Origin: Sphingomonas caseinilytica
GTDB lineage: Bacteria; Pseudomonadota; Alphaproteobacteria; Sphingomonadales; Sphingomonadaceae
Length of the DNA stretch: 64,000 nucleotides
Direction of reading: 5' to 3'
NCBI RefSeq assembly: GCF_023516455.1
Contig: NZ_JAMGBA010000002.1
Location: forward strand, 582,501 to 646,500
The notes below the pieces were generated by a model. The model ran no database searches, had not been told where the DNA came from, and saw only the letters and a program-made list of their open reading frames with translations. Numbering within the stretch: the stretch's first letter is position 1; every line of letters begins with the position of its first letter. Shown here in pieces: positions 42,775 through 52,745 of this stretch. Position numbers and translations under genes: made by a program.

Positions 42775-45700
42775 ATGTCGAATCGAATTTATCGGGCTTC
42801 GCTGCTTGCGACGACCGTTATTGCGGGGATGGCTTACGCCTCTCCTGCGTTTGCGCAGGAAACGCCTCCGCCGGCCGAAAACACGGCCACTGACGACCAG
42901 GCTCCGGGCGTAACCACCCAGGAAGCCGCCGTCCAAGAAGCAGCATCCGAAGGCGAAGACATCGTCGTTACCGGTACGCTGATCCGCAACCCGAACCTCG
43001 AGCAGTCGACCCCGGTCAACGTGACCACGTCGGATGCGATCGAACTGAAGCAGTCGAACGTCGCTGAAGAAGTCCTGCGCGAACTGCCGGGCGTCGTTTC
43101 GTCCATCGGTTCGGCCGTCAACAACGGCAACGGCGGTTCGTCGTTCGTCGACCTTCGCGGCCTCGGCTCGATCCGCAACATCGTTCTGCTCGACGGCAAC
43201 CGCCTGGTCCCGACCGGTCTCGCCGGCCGCGTCGACTTGAACAACGTCCCGCTGGCCCTGATCGAGCGCGTCGACGCGCTGACCGGCGCCGCCGTGACCA
43301 CCTATGGTGCAGACGCCATCACCGGCGTCGTCAACTTCATCACCCGCAAGGACTTTGCCGGCATTGAAGTTGCGGCTTCGGAGCAGATCACCGAAAAGGG
43401 TGACGGCAACTACTTCCGTGCCGACCTTACTCTCGGCGCGAACTTCGATGACGGCCGCGGTAACGCGGTGGTGAGCTTCGGCTACCAGGAATCGGATCCC
43501 GTCTATCAGGGCGACCGTGACTTCTCGATCTTCCAGGTCAGCTCCTACTCGGGCGGCAATGCCGGTTCGGGAACGGCGGTTCCGTCGCGCTTCTCCGGTA
43601 CCCGTGACATCGTCAATGCAACCTGCGCGCTCGTCGCTCCGCTTCCAGGCACGGGCAACCAGGGCGTCAGCCAGATCAACTGGGGCGGCGATCCGAACAC
43701 GAACTGCCAGGGTGCTGCTGCAACGGGCAACTATGCCCCGTTCAACTTCAACCCGTACAACATCTTCCAGACGCCGTTTAAGCGCTACAACATCTTCGGC
43801 CAGGCCAATTATGAAGTGTCTGACGCCGTAGAGGTTTATGGCCGCGGTCTGTTCTCGAAGAACACGGTCAGCACCATCATCGCTCCGTCGGGATCGTTCG
43901 GCGGCGCGGTACCGATCAACCTTAACAACCCGTTCCTGCCGGCGACCCTGCGTAACCAGTTCTGCGCATTCGACGTCAATCCGTCGGCAACGGTCTACAC
44001 GCCGCGCTTCACGCAGGCCGAGTGCGACGCAGCTGCAGTGGCTACCGGCCCGAGCGATCCGAATTATCGTGTCGCTGGTGGAGCAAGCGTCTTCGTGCCG
44101 TTCGACATCAACGGCAACGGCGTGATTGCAACCCACCCGATCACGGGTGCGATCACCGAAGGTTACCAGACCAATCCGGGCATCACGCTCAACCGTCGTA
44201 CGACCGAAGTCGGACCGCGCCTCAGCGACTTCCAGACGACCACATTCGACTCGCGCATCGGGCTTCGCGGTCCGCTGACGAGCACGGTCGACTGGGATGT
44301 CTCGGGCGCCTACGGTCAGTCGGAAAACATCCAGGAAATCGGTGGTTACACGCTGCAGTCGCGCTTCCGGGCCGGCAGCGTCGTGCAGGGCACGCTTGCC
44401 AACCCGACCTGCGCCACGGTTGCGGGTCAGCCAGCTTGCGTTCCGCTCGACATCTTCGGTCCCGAAGGTTCGCTCACGCCGGCAATGGTCGACTTCCTCA
44501 ACGAGTCGAGCACGACGCGGGTCAAGACTGAGCTTGGCCAGCTCCGCGGCGTCATCTCGGGTGACGTCGGTTACTCGCTGCCTTGGGCCGCTCAGCCGAT
44601 CGGCTTCGCGGTTGGCACCGAGTTCCGCAAGTATAAGGGCGAGCAGTCGGCCGACATCCTGTCGCAGACTCCGGGCGAACTGGGCGGCGCCGGTGGCGCA
44701 ACCCCGAACGTCAAGGGCGGCTATTCGGTCTACGAAGGCTTCGGCGAGCTCATCGCTCCGTTGGTCGAGGACAAGGAGTTCTTCGAGAGCCTGACCCTCG
44801 AAGCTGGCGTCCGTTACTCGAAGTATGAGGTCGACGGCGTTGATGGCGGCACCAACACCTGGACCTGGAAGGCCGGCGGTAGCTGGGAACCGGGTTATGG
44901 CGTCAAGATCCGCGGTAACTACAGCAAGGCGGTTCGCGCTCCGAACCTCGGCGAACTCTTCACGCCGCTGTCGGTCGGTCTCACCAACCTGGGTATCGAT
45001 CCCTGCGCTGGTGCGGCTCCGACGCTCGATGCGAACCTCAACGCGGTTTGCCAGGCGCAGGGCGCTCCGGCAGGTGCGATCGGCCTGATCACCAACCCGA
45101 CTGCGGCCCAGGCCAACGCGGTGTTCGGTGGCAACATCAACCTGGATCCGGAAACGGCCAAGACCTGGACGCTCGGCGTCGTGTTCCAGCCGGAATTCCT
45201 GCCCAGGTTCTCGGTCTCGCTCGATTACTACAACATCCGGGTGAAGGACGTTATCGGCACCAAGCTGCCGGGTGACGCGATCAATGAGTGCTTCGGTGAC
45301 ATCACCGCTGCCAGCGTAAACAATCCGGCTTGTACGATTATCGTTCGTAACCCGATCACCGGCGGTCTCGACGGCGATCCGGCAACCACTCCGGGCCTGT
45401 TCCTTCAGACGACTAACCTCGGTGAACTGTTCACCGACGGTGTCGACCTGATCGCGAACTACCGGACGGATGTCGGCTTCGGCGACCTGGCTCTGTCGTT
45501 CGTCGGTAACTGGACGAACAATTCGGAGTACAACGCCAACGCTGCCAACCCGGATAGCTTCTTCCGTGAATGCGCTGGCCACTACAGCGTCAACTGCTCC
45601 TTCACTGGCTCGATCCAGCCGAAGCTGCAGTTCTCGCAGCGTACCACGCTCACCATGGGCAAGGTCGACCTGTCGCTCCTGTGGCGCTGGATCGACAAGG

Positions 45701-46047
45701 TCACGCTCGAGCCGCTGCAGATCCAGTCGGACCTCGAAGCGGCGATCGCGGCCGGTGTCAGCCCGACGACGGGTTGCCCGGATCCGACCGGCGCCGATCC
45801 GAACGGCTGCATGATCGAAGAAGAGTTCCGTTCGATCCCGTCGGAGCACTATTTCGACCTGACGGCTCGCTTCAACGCGACCGACAACATGACCTTCACT
45901 GCGACGGTCCAGAACCTGTTCGACAACCAGCCCAAGGTGGTTGGCAACACGATCGGTTCGACGACCTTCAACAGCGGTAACGTCTTCCCGTCGACCTACG
46001 ACGCTCTGGGACGCCGTTACGCGGTCAGCGCAAAGCTGAAGTTCTAA
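42775..46047 (+). CDS. TonB-dependent outer-membrane receptor
   Basis: 1090 residues: signal peptide (LLATTVIAGMAYASPAFAQ), TonB-box-like GEDIVVTGTLIRNPN near residue 60, plug domain (QSTPVNVTTSDAIEL, VDLNNVPLALIERVDALTGAAV, GADAITGVVNFITR) and a 22-strand-type barrel ending in ...RYAVSAKLKF with the C-terminal Phe expected of outer-membrane barrels. Family similarity is to the Caulobacter/sphingomonad-type receptors that import oligosaccharides, vitamins or siderophores. Its codon choice is more biased to CGT/GGT/GCT than the neighbours, as in highly expressed genes. Transported substrate unknown. A terminator follows at 46071. Confidence 0.93.
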   Translation: MSNRIYRASLLATTVIAGMAYASPAFAQETPPPAENTATDDQAPGVTTQEAAVQEAASEGEDIVVTGTLIRNPNLEQSTPVNVTTSDAIELKQSNVAEEVLRELPGVVSSIGSAVNNGNGGSSFVDLRGLGSIRNIVLLDGNRLVPTGLAGRVDLNNVPLALIERVDALTGAAVTTYGADAITGVVNFITRKDFAGIEVAASEQITEKGDGNYFRADLTLGANFDDGRGNAVVSFGYQESDPVYQGDRDFSIFQVSSYSGGNAGSGTAVPSRFSGTRDIVNATCALVAPLPGTGNQGVSQINWGGDPNTNCQGAAATGNYAPFNFNPYNIFQTPFKRYNIFGQANYEVSDAVEVYGRGLFSKNTVSTIIAPSGSFGGAVPINLNNPFLPATLRNQFCAFDVNPSATVYTPRFTQAECDAAAVATGPSDPNYRVAGGASVFVPFDINGNGVIATHPITGAITEGYQTNPGITLNRRTTEVGPRLSDFQTTTFDSRIGLRGPLTSTVDWDVSGAYGQSENIQEIGGYTLQSRFRAGSVVQGTLANPTCATVAGQPACVPLDIFGPEGSLTPAMVDFLNESSTTRVKTELGQLRGVISGDVGYSLPWAAQPIGFAVGTEFRKYKGEQSADILSQTPGELGGAGGATPNVKGGYSVYEGFGELIAPLVEDKEFFESLTLEAGVRYSKYEVDGVDGGTNTWTWKAGGSWEPGYGVKIRGNYSKAVRAPNLGELFTPLSVGLTNLGIDPCAGAAPTLDANLNAVCQAQGAPAGAIGLITNPTAAQANAVFGGNINLDPETAKTWTLGVVFQPEFLPRFSVSLDYYNIRVKDVIGTKLPGDAINECFGDITAASVNNPACTIIVRNPITGGLDGDPATTPGLFLQTTNLGELFTDGVDLIANYRTDVGFGDLALSFVGNWTNNSEYNANAANPDSFFRECAGHYSVNCSFTGSIQPKLQFSQRTTLTMGKVDLSLLWRWIDKVTLEPLQIQSDLEAAIAAGVSPTTGCPDPTGADPNGCMIEEEFRSIPSEHYFDLTARFNATDNMTFTATVQNLFDNQPKVVGNTIGSTTFNSGNVFPSTYDALGRRYAVSAKLKF

Positions 46048-46070
46048 AGACTTCGGTTAGTTAAAGGGGA

Positions 46071-46100
46071 AGGGCGGGCAGAAATGCCCGCCCTTTTTCT
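46071..46100 (+). terminator. Rho-independent terminator of the TonB receptor gene
   Basis: AGGGCGGGCA (46071-46080) and TGCCCGCCCT (46085-46094), a perfect 10-bp stem with a GAAA tetraloop, followed by a T run (46094-46098). It lies 24 bases after the receptor stop codon. Confidence 0.92.
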
Positions 46101-46192
46101 ATGCCCGGCGTCTCTTGATGCGAGGCGCGGCCGGAGGCACGGCAATCCAGGCTGGATTGCTTCGTTTTGCTCGCACTGACGGAAGGGGCCAG

Positions 46193-47209
46193 TCAGGCCA
46201 GTGGAAATGGCAATTCCAACGAAACGCCACGGCGTTCACCGACGACGCGAATCCATTCGGCGACCTTTTCAATTTCGTCACCATAGACTTCGCGGGCTCT
46301 AGCCTGGTCGAGCTGTCGCTCGCCCCGTTCGAAGCCGGCGCCCGACTTGCTGTTACGGCTGATCGCCGGATGACCGGCGTATTCCGCCGGAGCTGCGGTC
46401 TTAAGACCGAAATGTGATGCAACCTTGGCCACCGACGCAGCCGGATCGCCGGTTAGCTTCTCGCTATCCTGGCTTGCTATCCGGTCGGCCCCGAAATGCT
46501 TGGCTATCCGATGGAACTGCATCTGCTGGGCCAGCCAGCCGACCCCGGCAACCTGCAGATCGGTCTGGCGAAGGAAATCGCGTGGCTCGAAACCCAGATC
46601 GACCATGCCTTGTTGCAACAATCTTTCCAGCAGCTCCCGCGCCCAAAGCCGGCACCACATGCCCTTCCGGGCAATAGACAGCAGAAACTCTTCCAGCGGG
46701 GCATGAAGCAGAAGTGCCTTGGACTCCGGACGCAGTCCAAGAGCGCCAAGGGCAAGGCCATTGAAGACATTGGACGGCTTGACGACGACCGCCTCGCCGG
46801 GCGCCCAAGGTCGAGAAAGCTGCCCGAGCACATTGTCCATCACCCTGGCCTGTATCTGGACATCGGCGCCGCGTGATCGCCAACCGACCATGTCGTTCAG
46901 GATGACAGGTTCTGATATGCCCATTGCGCTGCCGGGGACATCCAGCGCCCGAACGAGCATCGTCGAGGCGCAATAGGCGGAATGGAAGATGAAGTGGATG
47001 GGCGCCTGTTCGCCCAGCAGTCCTGCCGCCTCATCGCGAGGGATAACGACTGGATTTTCTTCCTTGCCCAGATAGTCATCGGTAGCGAAACCGACTTCAG
47101 CATGTCGGCCGCGCGTCACGTGCCGATACTGAAACGTATCGGCCTGTTCGTCGTAACGGTGCGCGAGCCATTCGGGATCGGCTACGATATCGGCGGCGCT
47201 ATACGTCAT
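46193..47209 (-). CDS. sulfotransferase-like P-loop protein
   Basis: 338 residues. The segment IHFIFHSAYCASTMLVRALD near residue 70-90 resembles the PAPS-binding P-loop of sulfotransferases (HSAFxRSTLL), and AVVVKPSNVFNGLALG fits the 3'-phosphate-binding region. Related sphingomonad genes are annotated as sulfotransferase-like and lie next to TonB receptors, as here. ATG at 47209 is divergent from the hydroxylase gene (45 bases). Sulfuryl transfer is inferred from the motif. Confidence 0.65.
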   Translation of the reverse strand: MTYSAADIVADPEWLAHRYDEQADTFQYRHVTRGRHAEVGFATDDYLGKEENPVVIPRDEAAGLLGEQAPIHFIFHSAYCASTMLVRALDVPGSAMGISEPVILNDMVGWRSRGADVQIQARVMDNVLGQLSRPWAPGEAVVVKPSNVFNGLALGALGLRPESKALLLHAPLEEFLLSIARKGMWCRLWARELLERLLQQGMVDLGFEPRDFLRQTDLQVAGVGWLAQQMQFHRIAKHFGADRIASQDSEKLTGDPAASVAKVASHFGLKTAAPAEYAGHPAISRNSKSGAGFERGERQLDQARAREVYGDEIEKVAEWIRVVGERRGVSLELPFPLA

Positions 47210-47254
47210 CTTCCTGACCTTGCCGTCAGCCCCGCCCGCTGGCAAGCAACCGGA

Positions 47255-48439
47255 ATGTCACAAACGGTCCAGCAAGCCGCAGCCGCCAATAGCCAAGGCA
47301 TGAATGCCTTGCGCCAAGGCGATTTCGGCGCCGCGGCGAAGTATTTCGAACAGGCCGTTGCGGCTGATCCCCATTCCGGGGCTCTGCTGCGCAATCTCGC
47401 TTCGGCACATCGCGGGGCCGGCAACGACGAGGCTGAGCTCAATGCCCTGGATCAGGCGCTCGATATCGACAGGCGGGACCTCGTCGCATGGATGAGGAAG
47501 GCCGAACTTCACCAGCGCCGCGAGGAGAAGGGGGAAGCCTTCCAGGCCTGGAATGTGGCACTGCAGCTTGCCGAACCGCTTCGACCGTGGAGCGGCCCGA
47601 TGGCGGAAGCCCTTGCTCTGGGTCAGGCCTTTGCCGGCAATGCCGGCCAGGTCATCCGCGCATCAGTGGAATCGGCAATGGCGCCGATGCAGGACGATCT
47701 CGGCGAGACTGAACGTCGCCGGGTGAAGGCATTCGTCGACATAGCGGTGGGCCAGCGGCGGATCTTCGCCAATGAATGCCATGGGCTGTGTTATCCCTTC
47801 CTGCCGGCCGACGAGTTCTTCGACGAGGGCCATTTTCCATGGTTCGGCGAACTGGCTGCCAAGACGGAAGCCATTCGTGACGAGCTGATCGAGTTGATGA
47901 AGGATCCGGGCGAGGCGCTTAGGCCTTACGTCAACATGGAGTCGGGGATCGGGGATAATAAGTGGAGCGGCCTCGACCATAGTCTTGATTGGGGAGCGAT
48001 ATTCCTTTGGGAATATGGAGCGCCCAACAAACCGGTCCTCGAGCGATGCCCGGAAACAGCGGCGATACTCGATTCGCTGCCCGGGGCGAAGATACCTGGC
48101 CGGGCGCCGAGCGCCTTCTTCTCGATGCTGAAGCCGAGGACACGGATACCGCCGCATACCGGCGTCACGAACACCCGTGCGATCATTCACCTGCCGCTGA
48201 TCGTCCCCGGCGGCTGCGGCTTTAGAGTGGGGGGCGATACTCGCCCCTGGGTCGTCGGTAAGCCGTTCGCATTCGACGATACCATCGAGCATGAAGCATG
48301 GAACGACAGTGACGAACTGCGCGCCGTGCTGATCTTCGATGTGTGGAATCCGCACCTTTCGAAGCAGGAGCAGGATGCTATCGCGCGCTATTATGCGGCC
48401 GCTGACTCTGCAGGCTATAATCCGCAATTGAGCGAATAG
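47255..48439 (+). CDS. TPR plus aspartyl/asparaginyl beta-hydroxylase protein
   Basis: 394 residues. Residues about 10-110 hold tetratricopeptide-type helices (GMNALRQGDFGAAAKYFEQA, DEAELNALDQALDIDRRDLV). The C-terminal domain is an AspH-type Fe(II)/2-oxoglutarate hydroxylase: histidine in PPHTGVTNTRAIIHLPLIV and the distal histidine in FDDTIEHEAWN, with an arginine in CGFRVGGDTRPW for 2-oxoglutarate. It would hydroxylate Asp, Asn or His in a protein. It is divergent from the sulfotransferase-like gene and close to the TonB receptor. Confidence 0.8.
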   Translation: MSQTVQQAAAANSQGMNALRQGDFGAAAKYFEQAVAADPHSGALLRNLASAHRGAGNDEAELNALDQALDIDRRDLVAWMRKAELHQRREEKGEAFQAWNVALQLAEPLRPWSGPMAEALALGQAFAGNAGQVIRASVESAMAPMQDDLGETERRRVKAFVDIAVGQRRIFANECHGLCYPFLPADEFFDEGHFPWFGELAAKTEAIRDELIELMKDPGEALRPYVNMESGIGDNKWSGLDHSLDWGAIFLWEYGAPNKPVLERCPETAAILDSLPGAKIPGRAPSAFFSMLKPRTRIPPHTGVTNTRAIIHLPLIVPGGCGFRVGGDTRPWVVGKPFAFDDTIEHEAWNDSDELRAVLIFDVWNPHLSKQEQDAIARYYAAADSAGYNPQLSE

Positions 48440-48537
48440 CTGTTCATCCCAAGTCGATTTGGAGTATGGGATATGAGCTGTCCGATACGGCAAGCTCTGG
48501 GGATGGAGCATGTCAATTTGTATCGAAGGAGCTTGAA

Positions 48538-48849
48538 ATGCGGGTTGTTTCTATCGTCGCGTTGGGCCTTTTAATCACCGCTCCGGCAATTGGAGCGGAA
48601 AGTCAGGCGCCGAGCCGGTCACCGACACAAATGTCGCCGAGCGAAATCAAGGCGCATAACGCGTCTCTTGACGCCACCGATCCCAATTACATCAAATGCC
48701 GCAAGTCGGAAGTGATGGGGTCATTGGTCAAGAAGCAGCGCACCTGCCGTACCAACGCGCAATGGAAGGAAGCCAATGCGCTGGGTAATGAAGGCACGCG
48801 AGACATGGTCGAGGGCTTTGCAAGGTCCGGCGGCTCAAACGGCAATTAG
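48538..48849 (+). CDS. two-cysteine secreted protein, copy 1
   Basis: 103 residues with a signal peptide (RVVSIVALGLLITAPAIGA) and a conserved core PNYIKCRKSEVMGSLVKKQR followed by TCRTNAQWKEANALGNEGT. The two cysteines probably form a disulfide. GAAGGAG precedes the ATG at 48538. It is a tandem paralogue of the gene at 48904 (about half the core residues identical by eye). No named family was recognised; homologues seem confined to sphingomonads. Confidence 0.7.
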   Translation: MRVVSIVALGLLITAPAIGAESQAPSRSPTQMSPSEIKAHNASLDATDPNYIKCRKSEVMGSLVKKQRTCRTNAQWKEANALGNEGTRDMVEGFARSGGSNGN

Positions 48850-48861
48850 GTTTGGTCAAAA

Positions 48862-48882
48862 GGGCGCGATTGGGGCGCGCCC
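48862..48882 (+). terminator. intergenic hairpin between the paralogues
   Basis: GGGCGCG (48862-48868) and CGCGCCC (48876-48882) with a seven-base loop between the two paralogous genes, flanked by A-rich but not T-rich sequence. It may act as a transcript-stabilising or weak attenuating hairpin; it is not a textbook terminator. Confidence 0.4.
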
Positions 48883-48903
48883 AAAAGATAGAGGGAAGCT
48901 GAT

Positions 48904-49218
48904 ATGCGTCTTGTCCTTGTTGCCGCACTGAGCCTTTGCATGGCCGCGCCTGTTGCTGCGGGCGGTGACAAACAGCCGCCGGACCGGATGCCGTCCGAAA
49001 TGACCCCGACCGAGATCAAGGCCTACAATGCCGATATCGAGCGCAGTCATCCTTACTACATTACCTGCCGGAAGACCGAGGTCATGGGCTCGCTCGTCAA
49101 GAAGCTTCGCGTCTGCCGCACCAACGATCAGTGGCGCGAAGCTTCGTTCAAGGGCAATGAGAACGCCGCCGACACGCTCGAAGCGATGCGCCGGGCGCCG
49201 GTCAACAGCAGCAATTAG
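48904..49218 (+). CDS. two-cysteine secreted protein, copy 2
   Basis: 104 residues, paralogue of the preceding gene: signal peptide (RLVLVAALSLCMAAPVAAG), TPTEIKAYNADIERSHPYYITC, then RKTEVMGSLVKKLRVCRTND and QWREASFKGNEN. Both copies keep Cys-Arg-Lys-x-Glu-Val-Met-Gly-Ser-Leu-Val-Lys-Lys-x-Arg-x-Cys-Arg-Thr-Asn-x-Gln-Trp. The 54-base gap with a hairpin suggests recent tandem duplication. It meets clpB tail-to-tail. Confidence 0.7.
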   Translation: MRLVLVAALSLCMAAPVAAGGDKQPPDRMPSEMTPTEIKAYNADIERSHPYYITCRKTEVMGSLVKKLRVCRTNDQWREASFKGNENAADTLEAMRRAPVNSSN

Positions 49219-49223
49219 GCCGC

Positions 49224-51803
49224 TCAGGCGGGCTGGAGTACCAGTCCGCCGTCGCCTTCATCGACTTTGACCGTGGAGCCGTCGGACACCCGTCCGGCGA
49301 GGATTTCGTCGGCCAAGGGATCTTGCAGATATTTCTGGACGGCACGCTTCAACGGGCGTGCGCCATAGACCGGGTCGTATCCGACGCGGCCGAGCCATGC
49401 CCGCGCTGCGTCGGAGAGGTCGAGGTGGATCTTGCGGTCGTCGAGCAGCTTTTGGAGCCGCTTCACCTGGATATCGACGATCGGGCCCATATGGCTGGCC
49501 GATAGCCGGTGGAACAGGATGATCTCGTCCAGCCGGTTGAGGAACTCCGGCCGGAAATGGCCGCGCACAACCTCCATCACCTGCGCTTCGACATTGGTCG
49601 GATTCTCATCCTCGCCGAGCGAGGCGAGATATTGCGAGCCGAGGTTCGATGTCAGGATGATGATGGTGTTAGTGAAGTCGACCGTGCGGCCCTGGCCGTC
49701 AGTCAGCCGGCCGTCGTCGAGCACCTGCAGAAGGATGTTGAAGACGTCGCCGTGAGCTTTCTCGACCTCGTCGAACAGCACGACCTGATAAGGCCGGCGC
49801 CGGACAGCTTCGGTCAGTACGCCGCCTTCCTCATAGCCGACATAGCCGGGAGGCGCGCCGATCAGGCGGGCGACGGCGTGCTTCTCCATAAATTCCGACA
49901 TGTCGATGCGGACCATCGCGCCGGGATCGTCGAACAGGAATTCGGCGAGCGCCTTGGTAAGTTCGGTCTTGCCGACGCCGGTGGGGCCCAGGAACAGGAA
50001 GGAGCCGAGCGGGCGGTTGGGGTCCTGGAGACCAGCGCGAGCGCGGCGGACGGCCGCCGAAACGGCTTTCACCGCATCGGCTTGCCCGATGACCCGGGCG
50101 CCGATCGCCTCCTCCATGTTGAGCAGCTTCTCGCGCTCGCCCTCCATCATCCGCTCGACCGGAATTCCGGTCCAGCGGCTGACCACGGCGGCAATGTCCT
50201 GGTCGGTCACTTCCTCGCGAAGCATGGCGCCCTTTGACGCCTGAGCAGCGTCGGAAAGCTGCTTCTCCAACTCGGGGATGCGGCCGTATTGAAGCTCGCC
50301 GGCCTTGGCGAGGTCGCCGCTGCGCTGCGCCTGCTCAAGCTCGATCCGGGCGGCGTCGAGCTGCTCCTTGATCTTGGCTTCGCCGGCGATCTTTTCCTTC
50401 TCCGCCTGCCAGCGGGTGGTGAGTTCGGTCGACTGCTGCTCGAGGTTGGCGAGCTCCTGCTCCAGCACCTTCAGCCGGTCCTTGGAGGCCGCGTCGCTTT
50501 CCTTCTTCAGCGCCTCTCGCTCGATCTTCAGCTGGATGATGCGGCGGTCGAGATTCTCGATCTCCTCAGGCTTGGATTCCACTTCCATGCGAAGCCGGCT
50601 GGAGGCTTCGTCCATCAGATCGATCGCCTTGTCCGGCAAGAAGCGGTCGGTGATGTAGCGGTTGCTCAGCGTCGCTGCTGCGACGAGGGCGGCGTCGGTT
50701 ATGCGGACGCCGTGGTGCAGTTCATATTTTTCCTTGAGCCCGCGCAGGATCGAGATGGTGTCGGGGACGGTCGGTTCGCCGACGAACACCGGCTGGAAGC
50801 GACGTTCCAGCGCCGCATCCTTTTCGACGTGCTTGCGATACTCATCCAGCGTGGTCGCGCCGATGCAGTGCAGCTCGCCTCGGGCAAGCGCGGGCTTCAG
50901 CAGGTTGGACGCGTCCATGGCGCCTTCGCTCTTCCCGGCGCCGACCAGCGTGTGCATTTCGTCGATGAACAGGATGATGTCGCCCGCGGCCTGTTTCACC
51001 TCGTCCAGAACGCCCTTCAGCCGCTCTTCGAACTCGCCGCGATATTTTGCGCCGGCAATGAGCGAGCCCATGTCGAGCGACAGCAGGCGGCGGTCCTTGA
51101 GGCCGTCCGGAACGTCGCCGTTGGCGATACGCAGCGCCAGCCCTTCGGCGATGGCGGTCTTGCCGACGCCCGGCTCGCCGATGAGGACGGGATTGTTCTT
51201 GGTGCGGCGGGCCAGGACCTGGATGGTGCGGCGGATTTCCTCGTCGCGGCCGATGACCGGATCGAGCTTGCCCTCGCGTGCAACAGCTGTGAGGTCGCGT
51301 GCATATTTCTTCAGCGCGTCATAGCGATCCTCGGCGCCCTGCGTGTCGGCCGTGCGACCGCCGCGTAGCTTGTCGATCGCCGCATTGAGGTTCTGCGGGG
51401 TGAGGCCAGCCTTCGCCAGCGCGCCACCGACGTCGCTATTCTTGGCCAGCGCCATCGCCAGCAGAATGCGCTCGACCGTGACATAGCTGTCGTTGGCCTT
51501 GGTCGCGATTTCCTGCGCCTGATCGAGCAGCCGAATGAGGTCGCCGTCGATGCCGGGAGCCTGGGTCGCGCCGCTGCCCGTCACCGCCGGCTGCTTGGCG
51601 ACCAGCGCATCGATTTCACGCCGTGCCGCGGCTCCGTCGCCGCCGGCGGCATTGATCAGGCCGACCGCCATTCCCTGCTCGTCGTCGAGCAACGCCTTGG
51701 CATAATGGGCCGGCGTGATCCGCTGGTGATTTTCCCTGACCGCGATGGTTTGGGCCGCTTGCAGGAAGCCTCGGGCGCGGTCGGTCAGTTTCTCAAGATC
51801 CAT
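49224..51803 (-). CDS. clpB: ATP-dependent disaggregase ClpB
   Basis: 859 residues of the Hsp100 chaperone ClpB: N-domain, NBD1 with Walker [16 protein letters not shown], a long coiled-coil middle domain (residues about 410-520), NBD2 with [16 protein letters not shown] and sensor regions, and the ClpB C-terminus. It resolubilises aggregates together with DnaK. The 62 bases upstream of the ATG contain CTTGTG elements that loosely resemble a heat-shock -35 but no clear sigma-32 -10, so heat control is family knowledge rather than shown. Confidence 0.97.
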   Translation of the reverse strand: MDLEKLTDRARGFLQAAQTIAVRENHQRITPAHYAKALLDDEQGMAVGLINAAGGDGAAARREIDALVAKQPAVTGSGATQAPGIDGDLIRLLDQAQEIATKANDSYVTVERILLAMALAKNSDVGGALAKAGLTPQNLNAAIDKLRGGRTADTQGAEDRYDALKKYARDLTAVAREGKLDPVIGRDEEIRRTIQVLARRTKNNPVLIGEPGVGKTAIAEGLALRIANGDVPDGLKDRRLLSLDMGSLIAGAKYRGEFEERLKGVLDEVKQAAGDIILFIDEMHTLVGAGKSEGAMDASNLLKPALARGELHCIGATTLDEYRKHVEKDAALERRFQPVFVGEPTVPDTISILRGLKEKYELHHGVRITDAALVAAATLSNRYITDRFLPDKAIDLMDEASSRLRMEVESKPEEIENLDRRIIQLKIEREALKKESDAASKDRLKVLEQELANLEQQSTELTTRWQAEKEKIAGEAKIKEQLDAARIELEQAQRSGDLAKAGELQYGRIPELEKQLSDAAQASKGAMLREEVTDQDIAAVVSRWTGIPVERMMEGEREKLLNMEEAIGARVIGQADAVKAVSAAVRRARAGLQDPNRPLGSFLFLGPTGVGKTELTKALAEFLFDDPGAMVRIDMSEFMEKHAVARLIGAPPGYVGYEEGGVLTEAVRRRPYQVVLFDEVEKAHGDVFNILLQVLDDGRLTDGQGRTVDFTNTIIILTSNLGSQYLASLGEDENPTNVEAQVMEVVRGHFRPEFLNRLDEIILFHRLSASHMGPIVDIQVKRLQKLLDDRKIHLDLSDAARAWLGRVGYDPVYGARPLKRAVQKYLQDPLADEILAGRVSDGSTVKVDEGDGGLVLQPA

Positions 51804-51865
51804 GGATACCCCTCGGTTTTGAGGCCATGTGGTGTGTTAGCCCTGCAACACAAGTCCCAACAATA

Positions 51866-52687
51866 TCAATGTTGCGGCGCAAGAGGGTCAGGCGGAGATA
51901 TCGACTGATCGGCGGGCGCTCGTTCGGAAGGCTGCGGCACCTGTTCGGCCTTGACTGCTTCGAGAGCCGTTGCCTCCGGCGCCGTGGTCACTTGCGGCTG
52001 GGGAAGGGCCCGGCCAACGCTCGCAAAGTCCGGCGGCCGGACGATCGGCGGGCAATGAGATGCGACCGCCGGATCCATGTTCCACCGGCGATATTTCGTC
52101 GTGTCCACGTGGAAGCGGAGGAATGCATAGAAGCCCAGCCCAACGCCATAAGCCGGACCGCGACGCCCGTGCGCGGTGCACAAGGTCTGCATCAGCTGCT
52201 CGCGCGTGGTCTGACGGAGCGGGACCAAATCGATCGCCGAATAATGTTTGTGTGCGCTTTCCGGAGCGCCGCCTGCGCAGACGTTTAGGGCCGGATTGCG
52301 GTAAGCCGAAACCGGCTCGACCGGGCCGACCGCCGGAATGACATAGTCGCGAACGTAGCGGAGGGTCTGGACGATGTTGGGCCATTCGCTGGTCGGCGGA
52401 ATCTCGAACGGCTGTCCGGCGCATCGCTGCCACGCAGTCGCCGTCCGGAACAGCTGCCAGGTGGGGACGATGCCCGCGACGTCATAGGTGCTGAGGTATT
52501 CATTGAACATCTTGACCTGGTACGACCGCGAAGGGAGCGCCATGAACCAGGAGCGGTAGCCAAGCTCGTCCTGCCCGGCGGTTATATATTCGGAAGCCGG
52601 GTCCCAATGCGGCGACTCCGGCGTGCCCTGCGCGAGCGTTGGTGATGCAAGCAGAAGCGACAGGATCAGGGCCAGCAAGCGGATCAT
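51866..52687 (-). CDS. M15-like D-Ala-D-Ala carboxypeptidase / endolysin-fold exported protein
   Basis: 273 residues with a signal peptide (RLLALILSLLLASPTLAQG). The region VEPVSAYRNPALNVCAGGAPESAHKHYSAIDLVPL carries the SxHxxxxAxD zinc motif of the M15/VanY group, and FLRFHVDTTKYRRW supplies the third histidine pattern (HVD). It likely acts on peptidoglycan in the periplasm. The C-terminal 60 residues are Pro/Glu-rich and disordered. ATG at 52687 gives the signal peptide. Confidence 0.75.
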   Translation of the reverse strand: MIRLLALILSLLLASPTLAQGTPESPHWDPASEYITAGQDELGYRSWFMALPSRSYQVKMFNEYLSTYDVAGIVPTWQLFRTATAWQRCAGQPFEIPPTSEWPNIVQTLRYVRDYVIPAVGPVEPVSAYRNPALNVCAGGAPESAHKHYSAIDLVPLRQTTREQLMQTLCTAHGRRGPAYGVGLGFYAFLRFHVDTTKYRRWNMDPAVASHCPPIVRPPDFASVGRALPQPQVTTAPEATALEAVKAEQVPQPSERAPADQSISPPDPLAPQH

Positions 52688-52745
52688 TTCCCATTGAAAC
52701 TCCGCAGCGATTGAAAAGCAACGCCGGGCACCGCATCTTTCCTCC

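Noticed and set aside
42739-45849. A 1036-codon open frame on the minus strand across the TonB receptor gene
   Set aside because: It is the mirror of a long, strongly biased plus-strand gene; no start, ribosome-binding site or recognisable domain, and such antisense frames are common in GC-rich genes.
51804-51865. A sigma-32 promoter before clpB
   Set aside because: CTTGTG resembles a -35, but no convincing -10 with correct spacing was found.
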